NCBI RefSeq assembly: GCF_017562075.2 | Contig: NC_054085.1 | Coordinates: 34,163,039-34,227,038 of the forward strand | Origin: Anopheles merus | Taxonomy: Eukaryota > Arthropoda > Insecta > Diptera > Culicidae | Length of the DNA stretch: 64,000 nucleotides | Reading direction: 5' to 3' | In this document: one piece after another, positions 1 to 11,182 of the stretch | How the letters are laid out: every line of letters starts with the position of its first letter | Position numbering within the stretch: the stretch's first letter is position 1 | The notes under the pieces: generated by a model | What the model saw: only the letters and a program-made list of their open reading frames with translations | Told to the model about the DNA's origin: nothing | Database searches by the model: none | Position numbers and translations under genes: made by a program

Positions 1-1
1 C

Positions 2-106
2 CTGTATCGGAAGCACTACATCGATTACTGTTTGGAATTGTATGAAAACAAAGTAGACTTTGAACCGACCGGCGCCGGCCGGAACACTCCGCGTGGTTTG
101 TTATGA
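2..106 (+). CDS. possible 3' end of an unidentified gene (partial)
   Basis: An open frame enters from the window edge and ends at TGA 104-106, giving 34 codons. It is rich in aromatic and charged residues (LYRKHYIDYCLELYENK, then a Gly/Arg-rich tail). The other two forward frames close sooner. I do not recognise the family. It could be the last coding exon of a + strand gene to the left, or chance. No clear polyadenylation signal follows within 200 bp. Confidence 0.3.
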   Translation: MYRKHYIDYCLELYENKVDFEPTGAGRNTPRGLL

Positions 107-1369
107 TTTTCTGCGTGCGGTACGATTTCGTCATCCTTTCCTGTCACTAAGAGAGTATTTTTTCGCTCAGCTCTCTTTCGTATACGCGTTGCGGCGTTCT
201 ATGCTCAAACACCAGCAAAGTTCATATGCTTTTTTTGGCAAAAGAATCACCCTCCCCCCCATCACGACGAACACTTTCCTGTCAACTGGAAATTTATCCA
301 TCAGAAGAGGATGATAATATTCACAACACAAAGGAAAAGTAAGATGGATTTGTCTTTGCAGGCACCGGCACTGTTTTCACTCCACTAGAGCACACCCCAA
401 ATCGCAGGCACAGACTGCGCCGTCCACGGTCGAATTCACTTTTCTATACCATACAAATGTATTGTTTTTTATTCATTCGAATTGAAGTGTTTCTGATCGC
501 ACCGTCTATTTATAAATGCACTCTGATCCACTCTCTTGATTATCAGACGGGTCAAAACCGCGCAACAAAAACACTGGGAGTGCAAATATCGATACAGTAG
601 GCGGGAGCGTCCACGCAAAAGCAAATTGGCACGACCGCGTTGCGTATTGTGCTGTTTATCAATGGAACTACGGCGAGACTTGCGCGACCGGCTCGTTTGC
701 GTGCTGAGAGAGCGTTGCTGTACGCGTAGAGCGCAGAGAGACAACGATGGGGTTCAGTATCAATCAGAGATCCGCCCCTGTTCGTCTGCTGCGTGAAGTA
801 CTTTCAGCTGTTCACAACGCCCCAGAGAAAGAGCAAAAAGTGCGCGCTGAGCTCTGCCAAGTTCAAGCGCAAGCATGTCGCGGAAGCACGTCTGCGATGG
901 TGGAAAGACTTCGATCGACGATTGGTAGACGACGATGCATGCAATGGTTCCGAACTCGGTGGCACCTGATTGGTATGTAAAGTACACTAATTAACCTATG
1001 CACGTTGTTGAGGAATCCACCATTGAGGGGTGAATATTTTTTATTACAATTGTCTTAAATATTGTTTGTTAAATTGAATTCCTTTATGTGACACACATAA
1101 AAATAAAAAGAACAACAATTCTACATAAAACCCGTATAATGATAACAATAGCCCAAATTAACCATGTGTTGCACATTATTCGTCATCACTGTGGGGAAGG
1201 AGCTTTTGGGAAAGCTTTCTGCGCTGCTAGCTGGAAAGCTTGAAAAGTGAAATTTTCTAACGAATGGATAAGGAGGACTAGTACATTTAAAGGATATTTA
1301 TTCCAAACTACTGTATCATATCAAACCTTTTAACTATGTTCATTTTAATCTCGATAGTTGCATTTAGTC
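107..1369. other. no confident gene; weak TATA-like site and short ORFs
   Basis: TATAAA lies at 511-516, with an initiator-like TCAGA at 543-547, slightly farther away than ideal. An ATG at 747 opens 77 codons and runs into a donor-like GGTATGT near 972. A second overlapping frame (ending at a TGA near 968) also looks open, so neither is convincing. Nothing else is recognisable. Confidence 0.25.
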
Positions 1370-1375
1370 TTTATT
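1370..1375 (-). terminator. candidate polyadenylation signal for NAXD
   Basis: TTTATT on the + strand reads AATAAA on the - strand, about 635 bp downstream of the NAXD stop. It is the only AATAAA I noted in this stretch; use is inferred. Confidence 0.3.
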
Positions 1376-2009
1376 GGAATTTTCGTATCTTTGGTAAAAC
1401 ATTTTTCACAATTAATTTTTGCCCGCCTCTTTACAGTCCCAAGTAGCGCTTCTTCCCCGTTCGATGATGTTTCCACCCAATCGTGAATTGTATTTAAAAA
1501 ATCGTGCAAGAATGAAAATTCGTACGCCGCTACACCACTACCACCACCACCACCAGTGCGCCCGATATCAAACCGGGGCTGGGTAGCCGTACTGCGTAAG
1601 ATGTGAGATGCCACGTGATGACGAGCTAGAAAATCTACTGCAGACGCACCAGCGCCTGATCCCTTCCTTTGTCTAGTCTTTCTATCATGCTTAAAATTAG
1701 CTTCCTACTAAACTACCCTTCACCCTGACTGTTTCACACAGAATCCAAATGATCCCGTCCCTGTGGCGAGAGCTAGTTCGTTGCAACCAATTGACTCCAA
1801 TGTGTGTGTGTGTTTCGTTGCAATTTCGTTTGCAATCGTCAGACCACCGTGCTGCCGGAGCTTGGATGAACAGAGACAACTATGAACACACTGACGAGAA
1901 CGATGACGATGACGACGACGAGTAGAGAACGTGCAGATCTGAGGTATCGGTAAACGAGCGCCACCATCGGGCCGGGAGCCGACCGCTGGCAGCTCCGGTG
2001 CGACCAGCC

Positions 2010-2963
2010 CTAATCCTTCTTGTGCTCGAACAGGTCGTCGAACACGGGATGAATCTGGTCGATCATGTCGCTGCACGTCATGCTGCGGCCCTTCAGCTTG
2101 AACGCGTACTTATTGCACGTCTTGGTGAGCGTGCTGGCCGCAAAGCAGGCCACCATCGCGGGGCTAATTTCCTGCTTCGACTCCAGCGCCCAGTAGTAGA
2201 AGGTGGCGAGCGACCCGGCCAGCAAATCGCCCTGTCCGCCGCACCGCCGCCCGGAACCGCCCTGCGGACATTCGTACTTCTCCAGCGTGAGCGAGTCGTA
2301 GATCCGATCGTTCAGCCCCTTCTCGATTACGGTCACGCCCGCCCCGAGCCGCCCGAGCGACAGCATGATCTGGTCCCGGTCCTTCCCGAACAGCCGGCAG
2401 AACTCGATCGCATTCGGCGTCAGTATCACGCCGTAGTAGTCCTTCACCAGGCTGATGTCCTGCGTGATGAGAAACAGCCCGTCCGCGTCGATGATGAGCG
2501 GTTTCTGCAGCTGGCGGCAGATTTTGATCAGCTCCGCCACCGTCTGCATTATCTGGCGGTTCCGCCCGAGCCCCGGCCCGATCACGAGTACGTGCAGCCG
2601 CTCGAGCCACGGCTCGATCTGGATGATGGCGTTGATCGAGTCGAGCAGCGGGTGCACAATCAGCTCCGGGCTGTACGATTTGATTACCTGGGCGGCCGCA
2701 TCCGGACAGAACACATGCACCAGATCCGCGCCCACCTTCAGCGCACTGATTGCGGCAAAGTACGGCGCCCCGGTGTACTCGAGCGAGCCGCCCACGATGC
2801 CGATCCGGCCGGCCTGGCCCTTGTGGCGGTCCGTGTCGAGGTGAGGCACTATGTTGCGGGCCCGCTCCAGCAGCGGCGACTTGTTTTCCGACGACATTCC
2901 GGCGCGGGTCGTAATTTTCGCCACCCGAGTTATGGTGTTTACGTTTTTTACGATTTGTTTCAT
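2010..2963 (-). CDS. NAXD: ATP-dependent (S)-NAD(P)H-hydrate dehydratase
   Basis: Intronless frame of 317 codons. Family knowledge: the enzyme dehydrates damaged S-NADHX/S-NADPHX back to NAD(P)H using ATP, working with the epimerase NAXE in metabolite repair. The ribokinase-like fold is evident from GRIGIVGGSLEYTGAP near residue 52, IGPGLGR in the middle, the LTPNAIEF segment, and the signature GGQGDLLAGSLA, which carries the catalytic Asp and an anion hole. The first 22 residues are basic and Thr/Ile-rich without acids, so they could be a mitochondrial presequence; Met23 (MSSENKS) is an alternative cytosolic start. Length is normal for the family. The start codon lies 10 bp from repeat-like DNA at 2973, so the 5' leader may include mobile-element sequence. 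It is transcribed divergently from the GalNAc-transferase. Overlapping ORFs on both strands are GC-rich shadows. Confidence 0.94.
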   Translation of the reverse strand: MKQIVKNVNTITRVAKITTRAGMSSENKSPLLERARNIVPHLDTDRHKGQAGRIGIVGGSLEYTGAPYFAAISALKVGADLVHVFCPDAAAQVIKSYSPELIVHPLLDSINAIIQIEPWLERLHVLVIGPGLGRNRQIMQTVAELIKICRQLQKPLIIDADGLFLITQDISLVKDYYGVILTPNAIEFCRLFGKDRDQIMLSLGRLGAGVTVIEKGLNDRIYDSLTLEKYECPQGGSGRRCGGQGDLLAGSLATFYYWALESKQEISPAMVACFAASTLTKTCNKYAFKLKGRSMTCSDMIDQIHPVFDDLFEHKKD

Positions 2964-2972
2964 CGCAGCCAG

Positions 2973-2994
2973 AGTGACCAGAAATACCGATTTA
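2973..2994. repeat. repeat motif related to the TIR element at 4 kb
   Basis: The 22-mer beginning AGTGACCAGAAATACC differs at only 3 positions from 4176-4197. It is followed by several CTACCGATTT-like units and an inverted pair TTATCTGTA (2992-3000) / TACAGATAA (3030-3038). This looks like one end of a small repeat abutting the NAXD start codon. Confidence 0.45.
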
Positions 2995-3963
2995 TCTGTA
3001 TTCCTACCGATTTTTTATATGCCTACCGATTTACAGATAAGCCTCCTAAAACTACGGATTTTTCATTTAACCTACCGAAAATCACAGATATTTGATTTTT
3101 CAGTCGTTTAAGCTTAATCTGTGGCGCATGGGATGCTGTTTCAAGGATTGTTAACCTCATTTGTTACTTATCGCGCTGATGCACGTTTGTTTGCCTGGCA
3201 CTTTTTATTTTTATCCGTTAAAATGTAATGTTCATAATTAGTAGAAAATGTCAGTTGCGTGGATTCCGAGATTCCGAGAGCTCGTCACAGAAAATCATTT
3301 AAATTTGAATCTCGCTGTCTTCGGTTAAAGCTTACCCGACAGACAAGGAGAATGAAATTTTCAGGCGAGGGGTAAGTAGAAACACACGGTGGGGGTCCGG
3401 CCCAAGATCGGATCCGAAGTCCGTTGTTTTGGGCTAAAAATTAAAAATGGCGGATGGAGCGCTACCACGGAAAGAATGCGCACTATTGCATGCCTTTACA
3501 ATGCACGAGGCGCTCTCACTGAAAAGAACGCTCGCTCGCGCTGTTTCATTGTATTTTCCTTATACCCCTTCCTTTCCGTTTCTTTCGGCTTGCGCTGAAT
3601 TGGTACCCCACTTGATTCCAGCGAGTTGCGCTGCGCTGGACTGAAACCCCCTCCCGCTCGTTTCTTTCTTAGCGCGCTGTGCGCTTCCCTTTACACGGAC
3701 TTGGTGCACCCGAATCAAAAGAAAAACTTTAACACATCAAACTTGGTTTATAAATATTTTATCACTTTTATTGCAAATTAAACGCACATTTCAATTCATA
3801 GCTTCACACAATCTTACTTCAAACCTCACACATTATTTATATAAGACGCATACTTTTTCATTCTCTTTGCTAGTAGGATAAAAAGAAATTGATCGTTAAA
3901 ATAATTGATTAAATTTAAATGGTTGCGTTCTCAATGCTGCTCCTGCCGAAATCTGCCAATATA
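2995..3963. other. intergenic sequence, no gene seen
   Basis: Contains the short ACCGATTT repeat cluster to about 3090, then a moderately GC-rich stretch (3380-3720) with no convincing frame, then AT-rich sequence. Confidence 0.5.
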
Positions 3964-4197
3964 ATCTGGCCACACTGGTCCGCAGGGCAAAAGCTCGCTC
4001 GAAAGGTCAATAACCGTCGCAAAACGTCAAAAACGACCGTCGCCAGCGCCTCGAAATCGTTGCGAGTTTCGCTCGCTGGCGACGTCGCTTTGCAGTACAT
4101 GCGACGTCGAATTTGACGTTTTGCGACGGTTTTGCGACGGTGGCCGCCAAAAAGCTCGCCTTGCCCTGTGGGCAAAGTGATCAGAAATATCGATGTA
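3964..4197. mobile_element. MITE-like non-autonomous DNA element
   Basis: Inverted structure with no coding capacity. An 18-bp perfect inverted repeat pairs 4014-4031 with 4112-4129. A 10-bp pair (GTCGCCAGCG near 4039-4048, CGCTGGCGAC near 4074-4083) sits inside it. Outer arms are imperfect: TCTGGCCACACTGG at the left against TCTGATCAC on the complement of the right, both leading to CAGGGCAA (3983-3990) / TTGCCCTG (4161-4168). No clear target-site duplication was found, so exact ends and superfamily are uncertain. Confidence 0.5.
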
Positions 4198-5806
4198 TAT
4201 TTATATATATAACAATTAAGAAATTTTAACTCGAACGAAGGTATTGTTGATGGCAATTTAACCTAAAATCACTACTTCAACATAAAATAGGATTCAAATT
4301 TGGGTGTTTCTTTTTGGGCTCGTCTGTACCTTTCAAGCAATAGGCCTTTCTTTGTCGATAGCTTGAAATATTTCCGCCTTTTGCAATGAAATCTATTTTA
4401 AATGTTCCGTTTAATTGAAATATTACGTCTGAGGAACGATTAATCATCAATTTCATTCACATGATGATGTTTTAACATGAATAAAAAGAATAATTTAATT
4501 TTATATTCAATTTAATTTCATAATCTAATTTAACCATATAAAAAATAAACCCAAAATATATATTAACGATGTGTTTGTCGTGAAAATTATGTTCATTTTT
4601 ACAAAACATTTTTCAACCACAACAATCAGTTTTGGTGTGAACGAATTTTATTCTCAGTTTGAAATTTCATTCGGAAATGTGTTTAGCTTTGTATCAATCA
4701 CTACTTTCTGTCGAGTATTTCAATTAATAAAATGAGTTGAAGTACTGATGGAAAAAACTGCCTATTTGCCCATCGACGATTCGTGGAATTGTACAATCGA
4801 TTCATGTATCATGTAGCACCTTCACCAAAATCATTCCCCATTCCGGTCAATTCCACAAGCGTATGTGTCCCACAAATGACTTCATTTACATGTGTCACAC
4901 TCCCTAATGGGACTTGCTGCCGTCTCCCACTCCATGCAAACATGCTCTCATTTTGGAGGGAAACATGTGAAATTACGATTCCTTCAGTCCTGCGTCAACC
5001 GTCGGACACCGATCGAAGCAACTCTATCTTTAGGGACACTATTCGGTACAATCGCTTCGAAATGGTGCCCGTTTATTAAAGGTAAAAAGTCATGAAAAGG
5101 TTCCAAACGACAAGCGCCAGTGCATGTGCAATGTTGGAGTCACAAGCATACACCTTTCTCCTTATGTTGATTTACCAAAAATACGCCCAAAAAGCAGCTT
5201 TTTTACATCACTTCTCCAGTGCAAGCACTTCATTCGAGAATATCAGCGCAAAAGGCAAACGCCAACCATTTGACCCACCAACATATCCTCCTATCCCTTC
5301 CCACAATACGCACACGGTTCGGACTTTCACTGCCGAATTCTATCGACCATAGACCCCCGGACGGACAAAACCGGACCAAACTTGGACCCCTTTCGCGTGT
5401 ACGCGTAATCGACTGCGTTCCCGCATCGAACTCGTTCTGATTACGAAATGCCGTCCCGGGGTGACCACAAAGCAGCCCAGCTAAAGCGACAATCAACCGA
5501 CAATCAACCACAAGAGAGGGGTGGCATTTTTCGGGAGTCGAAAGAACGACAAAAAGAGAACTCCACAACCCTCCTCCGAATGCTCTTGTCAACCTTTGCC
5601 GGTTGGCGGCTAATGAAGGACCGGCCAGCGAAGCCTTCTCGTGCGTCCCGACCGAAAGGTGATTGTGTTCTGTTTTGCCGGTTTCGTAGTGGCCGTGTCT
5701 ATGTGTGTATGTGCCGTTTGGTCGGTGGTTAAGCGCGGTATCGCGACACAGACGGCCCTTGCTGTTTGCCGGCAAACATCGCGAGGGCTGCCGAACCGGG
5801 GCAGTC
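4198..5806. other. intergenic region upstream of the GalNAc-transferase
   Basis: AT-rich to about 4750, then more balanced composition. A 181-codon antisense frame (5230-5775) starts at TTG and has no recognisable domain. Presumed to include promoter-proximal regulatory DNA; no specific sites called. Confidence 0.4.
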
Positions 5807-5839
5807 AGTGTTTATCGGTGCCTTTGGAAGCGCGGACGT
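5805..5839 (+). promoter_or_regulatory. TATA-less Inr/DPE core promoter of the GalNAc-transferase
   Basis: The initiator TCAGTG spans 5805-5810. Taking its A (5807) as +1, the hexamer GGACGT at 5834-5839 starts exactly at +28 and fits the downstream promoter element consensus RGWYVT. No TATA box lies about 30 bp upstream. The predicted leader is 5807-5982, ending at the ATG of the first coding exon. Confidence 0.7.
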
Positions 5840-5982
5840 GTTTTGGTGGGAATTGTTGCGCGAAAGCTTAACAGTGCGACTGTGAAATGTGAAGAAGCTT
5901 TTAGCGATTGGTGCGTGTTTGTGAAAATGTGAAAATTAACACGCGTGACGAAGAATAAGCACGTGGAAAGCATTAGATCACC

Positions 5983-6033
5983 ATGCGCGTTCCAAGAGTG
6001 TTACGACAATTGAAGCATTCCTCGCACCGAAAG
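5983..6033 (+). CDS. GalNAc-transferase coding exon 1
   Basis: Seventeen codons (MRVPRVLRQLKHSSHRK), then donor GTACTT. The basic tail before a signal anchor fits type II topology. Too short for ordinary ORF detection; inferred from phase, donor and promoter position. Confidence 0.7.
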
Positions 6034-9000
6034 GTACTTACTGCAAGATCTTCACTCTTGAGCTCTGATCAGGTTGCTTTAACCTTTAAACACGGCATAC
6101 TGGTGCACTCTTCCGACTTTCGGGGTATTCTTCTTGCCAAGGTGACCCAATAAAACGCGAGAAGATGATACCGAATGCAAAGCGAATCTTCAAGAATATC
6201 CGTCGCTCGCGAATCGCTTGCCATCCATACGGGAAAACGAAACGAAATTTAAGACAAATAAAAACTCGTTCCATCGACCTCGCTAATCCAGAACCCCCCC
6301 TCGGTGTGGTGCTTATAAATCAAACCGTTGTGTCGCCCCCTTTCGCAGAACTGAAGATGCCCGTAAGCGGCAGGAAATTCACAACACATCTTCTTAGCCC
6401 ATCTTTGGCGGCCTTGTCCGCGCGAATTTCCCATCGAGTGTGATTTTTTATAATGTTTATCTTCTTCGTGTGTATCTTTGTGGCGGTGTCCGTGTGTGTG
6501 TGCACGTTGAGCTCGAAGATTATCTTCTCGGTGGACGACGCCACCATACCTGGCGCTGGACGCTAATTAATTCATTCACGAATAACAAAAAAAGAGGCTC
6601 AAAACGAAACTGAACGGGAAACGCGTTAGAGAAGTTGATTCTACGTGTTGAAGTTGTTTTTGGATCTCGATCATCGTTCGATCGTTTTGTTTGTTCAATT
6701 AACCAAACACACCCAGCACGCCGGTGTCGTACGTCAGTCCAGTCCAGGCCTACTTGTGATATTTGCACAGAATGCTAATTCCTGTGCAGTTTTGATGACA
6801 AATTCCATCGTCGCGTCACCATCGTGCTGTCGCGTGGATTGTGCGATGAGGCTGAATGATTAATGGTTGCCCCCCCCCACCACGGCCTGAGGGATTCGGA
6901 CGTAGCTTTGGACGATTGTCATAAAAATTAAATTACAATGCTCATGAAACACGCAAGAAAGACAAACGTCCTAAAGGGCTTCACAAATGCATGACTGGTT
7001 ACAAATAACCCCTCAACCTGTCCCTATCAATCGCGCTAAAAGCCTGAGAGCGTCCGTATTGTTGCTTGTGAAGGGCCGCACGATAAGGTAGGGTGGTTGT
7101 AATTAATAAAATCTGATTTTATCGCCCTCCCGGTGTGTGCGATGTTTGGTTTCGGGTTATTACGAAGCCCTTCCTCGCAGTGCCACTGCATACTGTGATG
7201 GGACACACAACAGTGGTTGGTGTTGTTGTGCTGGTACGCTTTAACCCATTAAGCAGTGTTGTCCAGGCAACGTATGGAGCGGATGTCACTATCAAGTGTG
7301 TTGGCGACCAGCGACAAAGCCACAACTATCGTACTCGAACACGCCCCACGGGGACAGACGTTTATCAAATAAAGAGAGAGGGGAGAGAGAGAGCAAGAGT
7401 GAAATGATAAGCAACATGTGCAGCATGTGCGTTTCGATAAATGCGCCAAAACAAATTGCAATCTTTTTGGAATGGTGTGAGTGACTTTCCCTGACTTCAT
7501 GTGAGTGAACAGTTGGAGGAAAATTCGGGAAACAATAATTTAATATTTCAAACCAAAATCTAAAATGTTTATCAGAGGGATAACCATATGCCATAGCTCT
7601 GTTTTTGTTCCAAATCAACTCAACTAATTGCATATACAAAACTTCCTACACCTTTAATAAGAACCATGATGTTGCATCAACATTGCCCTCTCGGTGTTTA
7701 ACGCCGAATAAAACCTCCAACCACCTTAGTCCAAACGGTCATGCAATTACGGTGAAGGCCATGTTTAGATGGCAAGTTTTATGGTGCCATCTGGCCATCA
7801 GTTTTGATGTTACAAAAAAACAAAGTAAAAAAACACGCAAACACACACACACGCTAAGCCCTTTGCACCTTTGCTCATTACCCCATCCGCTTTATTATGT
7901 CTGGCTTGGCGGGCATTTAAGTTTTGTGTTGAGCTAAAGCATAACACAAAAAGAAACTGTGCTGAAATCGTATCGTAAATCGTACGCCGAAGTAAGCGGC
8001 TTTACTTCGTAAGCTGTGTTTTAGTTGGAGATAAAAAGAGCATATTTTGTATGTTTTACGCGCACGTTAACCTACATTCATTTAACAATGTCACATGACT
8101 ATTTCACTATTTTTTACCATTTAGCTAAAGCAGAACTTAAACGATTATTAAGACCTATCTTAATGAAGATGCGTCGCTACCGCTTCTTCGGCACGATGCC
8201 CCAAGGTCATCTCAGGCCAATCCACCGGCTTATTCTTCACATTATCGAGCTCCCTGCTTCACTGTTTGGTACCATTTTTTTCGATGTTGGCTCAACTTAT
8301 TCGTTCCAACAATTCAGTCGATCGGTCTCGCTCTCACCACTTCATCACCCAATAAACACCTGCCTGAGTGACCGATTCCTGTCAATTAGTGTCAGCGCGG
8401 AGCGCGGTGTGCGCAAGACAAATCATTCTCAGCTAGCCCATCCCCAGCACCCTAACGATTGATCTATTCTGTACGGTTCTTTACGAGTTAACATAACGAT
8501 CAATATTTAAGCTTTTTTTTCTCGACCCCAACAAAAGAAAAGTTATTGCTTAAAAATTATGACCAGTCACGGCTGGAGATCGTACTTGATCGTGGGATTT
8601 CTACGTACCAGAATGTTTTTTGGAGATGAGTTATTGCATGCGTTCAACGCACCTTTCCCTTAAAGCTTAACGAAAAAAAAGGCAAATTCTTTTTTTTTAA
8701 TTTAATGCGATTAAATATGCTCGTCATTGGGTCATTGCGTATGCAAATTTATGTTTGCTCATTGTCATTTTATTCTCATCATCAGCAGAACGGAAGACGG
8801 CGAGGCTATTGCCGCCCGCTTCCACGATCTTCGCAATTAACTTCTTTGTTTTCGCTTTCGTTAATTTTGCCCTTCTTTCCGTTCCATTCCTCCTCCTATC
8901 TCTCCTCCTCTCTATTTAGCCCCTCTTGGGTGAGCTGATCGTAAAGCTACTGTTTGTCGTTTGCTGCGGTCTCATCACGGTACTGCTGATCATACACAAG

Positions 9001-10923
9001 TACGAAAATTTGGACAACTTCAAGCGAACGCTCTACTACCGACTGGCGGAGGATGGCGAAGGGTTTTACGCGATGCCACGCAATGTGGCTGGTGAAAAGA
9101 TCGATTGGCACAATTACGAGCTGATCGAGGAGGAATCGAAGCGGACAGGGCCCGGTGAGCAGGGTCGACCGTACAAGCTTTCCAGCGAGCAGGATATTGC
9201 CCTCAACGCTAAACTGTTCAAGGAGAATGGCTATTCGGCGGTGGTAAGCGATATGATCGCACTGAACCGATCGGTACCGGACATACGACACCCGAGGTGA
9301 GTGTAGTTCGCACGAGATATTGGAGCTTGAGTTTGATAACGTTTGTTGACATCTCTTGACAGTTGTCGTATGAAGGAATATCTCAAGGAACTGCCTACGG
9401 TTAGTGTGATCATTATCTTCTACAACGAGCACTGGAGTGCTCTTCTTCGCACGGTCTATAGCGTTCTGAACCGATCGCCTCCTGCGCTGCTGAAGGAGAT
9501 CATCCTGGTGAACGATCACAGCACGAAACCCTTTCTCTGGACACCGCTGCGGGAGTTTGTGGAGTCTGAGCTTGCACCCAAAGTCCGGTTAGTGGATCTT
9601 CCGGAGCGATCTGGGCTGATCGTCGCCCGGATGGCTGGAGCCCGAGAAGCTCGGGGAGATGTGCTGATCGTGCTGGATTCACACACAGAAGTAAACACCA
9701 ACTGGCTGCCTCCACTGTTAGGTAAGCGTCCTATCCAATTCTCATATATGTTGTCTTCTTCTGACATGAAATATCTTCTTCTTTTTAGAACCAATTGCCG
9801 AGGACTATAGGACGTGCGTCTGTCCCTTTATCGATGTGATCGCACACGACACATTCCAGTACCGCTCACAAGACGAAGGTAAACGGGGTGCCTTCGACTG
9901 GAAGTTCTACTACAAACGCTTGCCACTGCTCCCGGGAGATCTGGACGATCCGACGAAACCCTTCAACAGCCCCGTCATGGCGGGCGGACTGTTTGCGATC
10001 AGTGCCAAGTTTTTCTGGGAGCTCGGCGGCTACGACGAAGGCCTTGACATCTGGGGCGGTGAGCAGTACGAGCTGAGCTTCAAGATCTGGCAGTGTGGTG
10101 GACGGCTCGTTGATGCGCCCTGTTCGCGCGTCGGCCATGTGTACCGCGGTTACGCACCGTTCGGCAATCCGCGTGGCGTTAACTTTGTGGTGCGCAACTT
10201 TAAGCGCGTCGCCGAGGTATGGATGGACGAGTACAGCCAGTTTCTGTACGAGCGGAACCCACAGTTTGCCAAAACGGATCCGGGTGATCTGAGCGCACAG
10301 CGGGAGTTGCGCGAACGGTTGCAGTGCAAGCCGTTCAAGTGGTTCCTGGAGGTGGTGGCGCCAGATCTGCTCGTACGCTATCCGCCGCGTGATCCACAGC
10401 CGTTTGCTTCAGGGCGGGTGCAGAGTGTGGCCAATCCAAGGCTCTGTCTTGATTCGCTGAACCATCAGGCGAAGGAACCGATCGGGCTGTACGCGTGTGC
10501 GTTTAACAAGACGCACCCACAGAACAATCAGTTCTTTACGCTGTCGTATCATCGGGACATTCGCGTGCGCAGTAACGACAAGTGTCTGGATGCGGCGAAG
10601 CTGGCCGACGAGATTGTGCTGTTTAGCTGCCACGAGTCGCAGGGGAACCAGATGTGGCGGTACGACTATGTGAGTGGACATTGGAGCGCTTTGGCGCTGT
10701 TACTGAATAGCTAATGTAATTGTCTTTCTTCGCAAAACAGGAATCGAAAATGATCATCCACGGGAAGGACCACCATGGCAGGTGTATGGAAGCGGATCTC
10801 GACACCAACAAGCTGTTCGTGCGAAGCTGTGATAAGGACAAAGCGTCTCAGAAGTGGAACTGGGGATACGTTAACTTTGTCCATCTGCAGAACTGGGATG
10901 TTTATGGGGCAAAGTTCTTGTAA
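5983..10923 (+). CDS. polypeptide N-acetylgalactosaminyltransferase (GALNT/Pgant family), five coding exons
   Basis: Spliced exons 5983-6033, 8920-9296, 9363-9721, 9789-10669 and 10741-10923 give 616 residues with consistent phases and GT-AG sites. Family role: a Golgi type II enzyme that moves GalNAc from UDP-GalNAc to Ser/Thr, starting mucin-type O-glycans. A basic 17-residue cytoplasmic tail precedes a signal anchor (about residues 23-44). The stem leads to IRHPSCR and the GT-A domain from about 153, with the metal-binding DSH at 248-250, WGGEQYELSFKIW from about 351 and the GHVYR histidine near 379. A ricin-type lectin domain covers about 471-605, with QxW-like NQMW and SQKW. The IRHP and lectin features recall the GALNT10 clade, but I cannot assign the paralogue. 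The first ATG exon is inferred: exon 2 has no ATG and is preceded in frame by TAG, while 5983-6033 ends at a phase-0 donor behind an Inr/DPE promoter. Confidence 0.93.
6034..8919 (+). other. GalNAc-transferase intron 1 (2.9 kb)
   Basis: GT at 6034 and AG at 8918-8919 after a strong pyrimidine tract (about 8850-8916). Contains only AT-rich and low-complexity sequence; no embedded gene seen. Confidence 0.7.
8920..9296 (+). CDS. GalNAc-transferase coding exon 2
   Basis: Encodes the signal anchor (GELIVKLLFVVCCGLITVLL) and stem, ending DIRHP plus two bases of a Ser codon. Donor is GTGAGT. Confidence 0.92.
9363..9721 (+). CDS. GalNAc-transferase coding exon 3
   Basis: Encodes the first half of the GT-A domain, including VSVIIIFYNE and the catalytic DSHTE. 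Donor is GTAAGC. Confidence 0.95.
9789..10669 (+). CDS. GalNAc-transferase coding exon 4
   Basis: Encodes EPIAEDYR through the WGGEQYE motif and the first two lectin repeats. It ends after MWRYDY at donor GTGAGT. Confidence 0.95.
10741..10923 (+). CDS. GalNAc-transferase terminal coding exon 5
   Basis: Phase-0 start after CAAAACAG. Encodes the last lectin repeat (SQKWNWGYVNF) and stops at TAA 10921-10923. Confidence 0.93.
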   Translation, partial: ESKMIIHGKDHHGRCMEADLDTNKLFVRSCDKDKASQKWNWGYVNFVHLQNWDVYGAKFL

Positions 10924-11176
10924 AGGAAGGATGTGAGTTCTTTAATCGTAGTGCCTATTTGAGTGATTTGTGAAAATATAGATGCCGAATATAGATGGAC
11001 TTATGATATCGGTAATATCATGTTTTTTAGGTTTTAGAAGAAGTCAATATACGTATGTGTAGATGTTTAATGTACCTTTGGGCTAGATGTTTAGTATCTT
11101 TGGCATAGAGCAACTCGTAATAAGTAATTAGAACTGTTTGTATATAATTTGATGTAAGCCTTTAATTTAAAATACA

Positions 11177-11182
11177 AATAAA
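11177..11182 (+). terminator. polyadenylation signal of the GalNAc-transferase
   Basis: AATAAA about 255 bp after the stop codon, in AT-rich sequence. Confidence 0.6.

Noticed and set aside
2164..2610. 148-codon - strand ORF inside NAXD
   Set aside because: Alternative frame of NAXD, Ala/Arg-rich, no motif.
1998..3095. 365-codon + strand ORF opposite NAXD
   Set aside because: Shadow of the GC-rich NAXD coding strand; Arg/Pro-rich with no domain, while the - strand frame has clear NAXD motifs.
5230..5775. 181-codon - strand ORF upstream of the GalNAc-transferase
   Set aside because: Starts at TTG, has no recognised domain and lacks the codon bias of neighbouring genes.
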